Shown in pieces: positions 49,557 to 53,332 of a stretch of 53,332 nucleotides of DNA (the first letter of the stretch is position 1; each line of letters starts with the position of its first letter). Origin of the DNA: JANXDG01 sp964521665 (GTDB taxonomy: Bacteria; Elusimicrobiota; Endomicrobiia; DTEH01); assembly GCA_964521665.1 (NCBI GenBank), contig CAZFSG010000004.1, positions 1-53,332 on the forward strand. The letters are read 5' to 3'. The position numbers and the translations under genes were made by a program. Under the pieces are notes generated by a model. That model did no database searches. It was not told the DNA's origin and saw nothing but the letters and a program-made list of their open reading frames with translations.

Positions 49557-50312
49557 TTAACCAATACCTAACGCTATCAACAACGAAGATAAAAAATAAT
49601 CTCCCATAAGCAAACATACAATTGATGTTACAACACAACTTGTAGTAGCTCTTCCAACACCTTCAGCACCACCTTCTGTATAGAAACCCTTATAACACGC
49701 AATTGTCGAAACAATTATACCAAAAATTATCGATTTTATCAAGCCGTGGAAAAAATCGTCTAAATATAAATAATCTAAACAATCTCTGATGTATATTGTT
49801 GAGGGTATGTCAAAACGTAGATAACTTATTATCCCACCGCCTGTAATACCTATAATGTTACTAATCATAGTTAAAATTGGTAAAATAAAAGTAAAAGATA
49901 CAACTCGTGGAACAACTAAGTATTTTATAGGATCTGTCCCTAAAGTATACATAGCATCAATTTGTTCTGTTACCCGCATACTGCCAATTTCTGCAGTTAT
50001 AGCAGCAGCGACACGCCCTACTAAGACTACTGAAGTTAGCATTGGTCCTAACTCTTTAATTAACGAAAATGTTACTACAGTGCCTATATATGCAGGTTCA
50101 TTTAACACTGACATTGATGCCATACCTGTCTGCAAAGCTAAAACCATACCTACTGCAAAACTTGTCATCATACATACAGGAAGTGATTTTACACCTATTT
50201 TGTATATTTCATAAATAAAAATTTGTTTTTCAAAAGGAGGAATCAATAAGCTAACTAATGTTTCATATATAAATATGAAGTAGCGGCCCAACCCTACAAA
50301 AATTTTTTTCAT
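49557..50312 (-). CDS. mlaE: MlaE-family ABC permease
   Basis: A 251-aa inner-membrane permease with five to six helices. The MlaE hallmark is visible: SFAVGMVLALQTG, then ELGPMLTSVVLVGRVAAAITAEIGSMRVTEQIDAM (in parts) with the EIGSMRVTEQIDA box, and GTDPIKYLVVPRV. It forms the core of the MCE transporter with MlaF and MlaD. It overlaps alr by 4 nt (ATGA). No mlaB STAS gene or mlaC is seen nearby. Confidence 0.94.
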   Translation of the reverse strand: MKKIFVGLGRYFIFIYETLVSLLIPPFEKQIFIYEIYKIGVKSLPVCMMTSFAVGMVLALQTGMASMSVLNEPAYIGTVVTFSLIKELGPMLTSVVLVGRVAAAITAEIGSMRVTEQIDAMYTLGTDPIKYLVVPRVVSFTFILPILTMISNIIGITGGGIISYLRFDIPSTIYIRDCLDYLYLDDFFHGLIKSIIFGIIVSTIACYKGFYTEGGAEGVGRATTSCVVTSIVCLLMGDYFLSSLLIALGIG

Positions 50313-51463
50313 ACAATTATTCTTGGTATCCGAGGAGATAACAATGTTGATATTTCATAATTTATTGTTTCACACAAATTCGCTATGTTTTCTACAGAAA
50401 TCTGGTTATCAGAATCTTTGCCGATTATCACAACTTCATCGCCAACCTTTACATCTTTAACATTACTTACATCTATCATAATCATATCCATTGTGATCCG
50501 ACCTATTATATTACAAAACTTACCTTTTATTAAAACTTGACCTTTGTTTGACAACTTTCTTAACAATCCGTCAGCATAGCCAATAGGTATAGTTGCAACT
50601 TTTGTCTTTTTTTTAGTAATGTATGTTTTTGAATAACTGATATATTTTCCTTTTGGTAATGTTTTAAGAAAAACAATTTTACTTTTCAACGACAAAACAG
50701 GTTCAATATTAACAAATTTGTCCACTTTTTCAAAAGGTTTCAACCCATAGATTATTAGTCCAGGGCGTACCATATTAAAATAACTTTCAGGATATAAAAC
50801 AGTTGCAGCAGAATTTGCTGCATGAACATATTTAGGTTTTATCCCTGAAGATAACAATTTTTTATAACATTCGTTAAATAACTTTAATTGATACAAAGTA
50901 TATTCTTTATCTTCTTTAGCAGATGAAAAATGTGTATATATACCTTCACAGACTATATTTTTTAACAATTTATATTCATTTATAAAATCTTCAATTCTTT
51001 CAGGTAACAAACCTATTCTCCCCATACCAGTATCTATTTTAAGATGAAACTTCATTTTATGACCAATTTTTTTTGCAAATTTATCCAATTCTTTCAAAAT
51101 CAAAATACTTGAAATAGTAGGAATAATATCATACTTATAAAAGTATTCAAAATTTTTAAATGGGTAAACACTGCCTAACAACAAAATAGGTTTTTTAACT
51201 TTTATTTTTCTTAAAATTTTTGCTTCTTCAATAGAACTCACACCAAATAACTTAATATACTCAATATTGTCAAGTATTTTCCCTACAAGGTCTATTCCAT
51301 GTCCATATGCATTACTTTTTATAACAGCACAGATATTAATCTTGTCTTTACTTTTGTTATTAATATAGGAATAAATATTTTCAATATTTTTAATCAATGC
51401 GTTTTTATTGATTTCAATCCAAGTGGGACGGGAATAAAATGGTAAGTAATTAAACAAATTCAT
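50309..51463 (-). CDS. alr: Alanine racemase
   Basis: A 384-aa PLP enzyme supplying D-Ala for peptidoglycan. The PLP Lys is in AVIKSNAYGHG (near residue 50). KIDTGMGRIGLLPE and HAANSAATVLYPES contact PLP. The catalytic Tyr is in KYISYSKTY (the usual site is SYGxTY, here SYSKTY), and IGYADGLLRKL and GRITMDMIMIDVS complete the C-terminal domain. It has a ribosome site AAAGGA, 34 nt after dnaB. Confidence 0.94.
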   Translation of the reverse strand: MNLFNYLPFYSRPTWIEINKNALIKNIENIYSYINNKSKDKINICAVIKSNAYGHGIDLVGKILDNIEYIKLFGVSSIEEAKILRKIKVKKPILLLGSVYPFKNFEYFYKYDIIPTISSILILKELDKFAKKIGHKMKFHLKIDTGMGRIGLLPERIEDFINEYKLLKNIVCEGIYTHFSSAKEDKEYTLYQLKLFNECYKKLLSSGIKPKYVHAANSAATVLYPESYFNMVRPGLIIYGLKPFEKVDKFVNIEPVLSLKSKIVFLKTLPKGKYISYSKTYITKKKTKVATIPIGYADGLLRKLSNKGQVLIKGKFCNIIGRITMDMIMIDVSNVKDVKVGDEVVIIGKDSDNQISVENIANLCETINYEISTLLSPRIPRIIV

Positions 51464-51497
51464 TAACTAATCCTTTAAAAAATTTGTAGACAAAAAT

Positions 51498-52898
51498 TTA
51501 TTCTAAGTCTTCTTCAGAAAGTTCAATTTCTGCAAAAGTTGTGTATTCTTTTATAAACAACATTGGCAGTTCGTAAGTAGGACCGTTTCTATTTTTTGCT
51601 ATATACAATCTTGTTTCTACAACTTTACTTTCATCTTCTTTACTTGAAGATTTTTTCTCCGGCTGATAAATGAACATAACAACATCTGCATCTTGTTCAA
51701 GTGCACCTGACTCACGTAGATCAGACAATCTTGGCCGTCTATCCCTATCTTTTTCTTCAGGTTTTCTTGAAAGTTGTGATACACCAATAACTGGTATATT
51801 AAGTTCTTTTGCTAAACTTTTTATTGCATTAGAAATATCGGCAATTTCTTGCTGACGAGTATCTCTTGGAGTAAGTCCATGCATACGTTGAATATAATCT
51901 ATAATTACAAGTCCTAATTGTTCACCTTTAGTTTGTAGTTCATAAAACAATCTTCTTGTTTTTGTTCTTAATTCAAGAACATTAAGGTCAGGTGAATCGT
52001 CAATATAAATTGGTGATTCAGAAATGATACCAGCATGAGTGGTAAGTTTAACCCATTGTTCTTTTGTCATAATACCTTTTCTTACACGATTAGAATCTTC
52101 TTTTGCTCTTGAACATAACAACCTAAAAACAAGTTCAGTAGCTGTCATTTCAAGAGATAAAATTGCAGTAGGTATTTTTTTGTTTATAGCGACATTTGCT
52201 GCTATATTCATTGCAAAAGATGTTTTCCCCATACCAGGCCTGCCTGCTATTATCACAAAATTAGATTTTTGTAACCCACCAGCTAAAATTTCATCAAGTT
52301 TTTTAAATCCGGTAGGTACAACACCTACCTCTTGAGGTTTTTTCAACATCTTCTCAATTTTTTGCATTGTTTCATCAACAGATTGTTTAATTTGCACAAA
52401 ATATCCTGATTTATATTGTTCTTTTGCAAGTTTAAATATTTGTTCCGAAGCATAGTTTAGCAACTCCTGTGCTGATTTAGAGTTTGAATAACTTTCTTCA
52501 ATAATTGATGCAGAGACTTTTATTAATGAACGTAACATTGATTTTTCTTTGACAACATTTATATAATATTCAATATTAGCAGAACTTGTAACTAAATCAA
52601 CTAACGAAGTTATATATCCAACACCACCAATACGATCTAACAACTTTTTCTTTTTTAATTGATCAGTTAGAGTTACAAAATCAACTGCTATATTATTAAG
52701 ATACATTTCTCGGATAACATCAAATATAATAGCATTCGCATCAATATAAAAATCGTTTTTGTCCAAATTTTCTAAAACTAATGGAATAACATCTTTATCT
52801 ATTAACATTGCACCTAAAACAGCAATTTCTGCTTCTTGTGAATATGGAGGTAGACGTTCAGGAAGTTTTTCTAAAATTTGTGTTTCTTTGGCATTCAT
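51498..52898 (-). CDS. dnaB: Replicative DNA helicase DnaB
   Basis: A 466-aa hexameric fork helicase. The N-terminal domain (~15-120) has PPYSQEAEIAVLGAMLIDKD. The RecA-like domain has IIAGRPGMGKTSFAMNIA (Walker A, 219-226), ILSLEMTATELVFRLL, LGLVIIDYIQRM (Walker B), IGVSQLSRKPEEKDRDRRP and RESGALEQDADVVMFIY. No intein is seen. It overlaps rplI by 4 nt (ATGA), a common bacterial order. Confidence 0.97.
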   Translation of the reverse strand: MNAKETQILEKLPERLPPYSQEAEIAVLGAMLIDKDVIPLVLENLDKNDFYIDANAIIFDVIREMYLNNIAVDFVTLTDQLKKKKLLDRIGGVGYITSLVDLVTSSANIEYYINVVKEKSMLRSLIKVSASIIEESYSNSKSAQELLNYASEQIFKLAKEQYKSGYFVQIKQSVDETMQKIEKMLKKPQEVGVVPTGFKKLDEILAGGLQKSNFVIIAGRPGMGKTSFAMNIAANVAINKKIPTAILSLEMTATELVFRLLCSRAKEDSNRVRKGIMTKEQWVKLTTHAGIISESPIYIDDSPDLNVLELRTKTRRLFYELQTKGEQLGLVIIDYIQRMHGLTPRDTRQQEIADISNAIKSLAKELNIPVIGVSQLSRKPEEKDRDRRPRLSDLRESGALEQDADVVMFIYQPEKKSSSKEDESKVVETRLYIAKNRNGPTYELPMLFIKEYTTFAEIELSEEDLE

Positions 52899-53332
52899 TT
52901 ATTTTTCTCTCTCCCTACAACCCAAATTTTTGTATGTGCAACAGTTGTAATTTCTGGAAACATTTTTGAAGATAAAATTATATCTACACTAAACACACCA
53001 ATTTCTTTTATTGGCTGGTCAAGTTTTATACTATGTTTATCAATTTTATATCCAACTTGTTGTTCTATAGCTTCAACAATATCTTCTTTTGTTACAGAAC
53101 CAAATATTTTGTTATCTTTGCCAACATTCACTGAAATAGTTATAGAACTTTTTTCTAAATTATGTTTAACCTCGTTGATATAATCTTGTTCTCGTTGATA
53201 TTTAGCTTCTAAGTTTTTCTTTATCTGTTCTACATATTTAACATTCTTTTCATTATATGGCAAAACATATTTTTTGGGTATCAAAAAATTTTTTGCATAA
53301 CCATCAGCAACTTCTTTTATATCACCAAAATT
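52895..53332 (-). CDS. rplI: Ribosomal protein bL9 (5' end outside window)
   Basis: 145 residues are visible; the frame is open to the window edge and about 15 N-terminal residues are missing. The first visible codons give NFGDIKEVADGYAKNFLIPKK, the bL9 N-terminal domain (compare GDxVEVxDGYARNFLIPK), followed by the long connecting helix (~30-60) and the C-terminal domain FGSVTKEDIVEAIEQQVGYKIDK. A frame from an internal TTG at 53284 would miss the real N-domain. Confidence 0.95.
   Translation of the reverse strand, partial: NFGDIKEVADGYAKNFLIPKKYVLPYNEKNVKYVEQIKKNLEAKYQREQDYINEVKHNLEKSSITISVNVGKDNKIFGSVTKEDIVEAIEQQVGYKIDKHSIKLDQPIKEIGVFSVDIILSSKMFPEITTVAHTKIWVVGREKNK

Overview
The window looks like chromosomal DNA from a very AT-rich, diderm (outer-membrane) bacterium. 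The envelope evidence is kdsB (CMP-Kdo synthesis), an Mla/MCE lipid-transport operon whose MlaD seems to end in a beta-barrel, lipoproteins with lipoboxes, an outer-membrane beta-barrel fragment, and a BatA-E 'aerotolerance' cluster. The mix of type III pantothenate kinase, FMN-type and GltA-type glutamate synthase proteins, and dense co-directional operons with 4-nt ATGA overlaps would suit Elusimicrobiota/Endomicrobia or a related uncultured phylum. That placement is inference only; no 16S or other decisive marker is present. Two runs of exactly 100 N (3734-3833 and 13379-13478) show that this is a scaffold with gaps of unknown size, and three apparent reading frames that cross them are artefacts.

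Layout. 18-662: a nitroreductase with an N-terminal signal-like segment (+ strand). 659-5860, minus strand: an archaeo-eukaryotic-primase-like protein coupled to a Crp/Fnr regulator, a DUF502 membrane protein, an outer-membrane barrel fragment, gap 1, a grpE fragment, uridine phosphorylase, a small basic protein and a HIT hydrolase. 5857-13378: batE, batD, batC, batB, batA, a DUF4381-like protein, a DUF58 protein and a flavodoxin in the place where moxR would be expected. Gap 2 follows, then a GT39-like membrane glycosyltransferase (13479-15093), divergent from a PfkB sugar kinase (15175-16071).

16269-19821: a nitrogen-metabolism locus with a GAF-ANTAR RNA-binding regulator, nadE, a glutamate-synthase FMN domain protein and tRNA-Phe. 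The glutamate synthase gene has a canonical promoter (TTGACA-17-TATATT) and a leader with hexaloop hairpins that fit the known ANTAR target motif (A1, G4 loops), the last one followed by a U tract. This is the best candidate for an undescribed regulatory circuit in the window. 19827-29211 contains YtxH/DUF948-like proteins, then the envelope-lipid block kdsB, rseP, dxr, cdsA, uppS, fabH, plsX, rpmF and yceD. The rpmF-yceD link is interrupted by a 433-bp island of palindromic repeats. 28147-32744: an NAD-type isocitrate dehydrogenase-like gene coupled to polysaccharide genes (GT4, an amine-oxidase-like flavoprotein and a WecA/TagO-type transferase).

32797-37953: groES-groEL with tandem promoters and a strong terminator, coaX, and recG. 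38044-39680 (+): a tiny Arg-rich protein coupled to GltA-type glutamate synthase. 39677-47347 (-): nfeD, lepB, trxB, folC, trpB and two lipoproteins. 47409-53332 (-): a terminator, mlaD, mlaF, mlaE, alr, dnaB and rplI, the last cut by the window edge.

The only gene-free stretch longer than 300 bp is 27240-27672, which is annotated below. I saw no CRISPR array, insertion sequence, prophage gene or replication origin.
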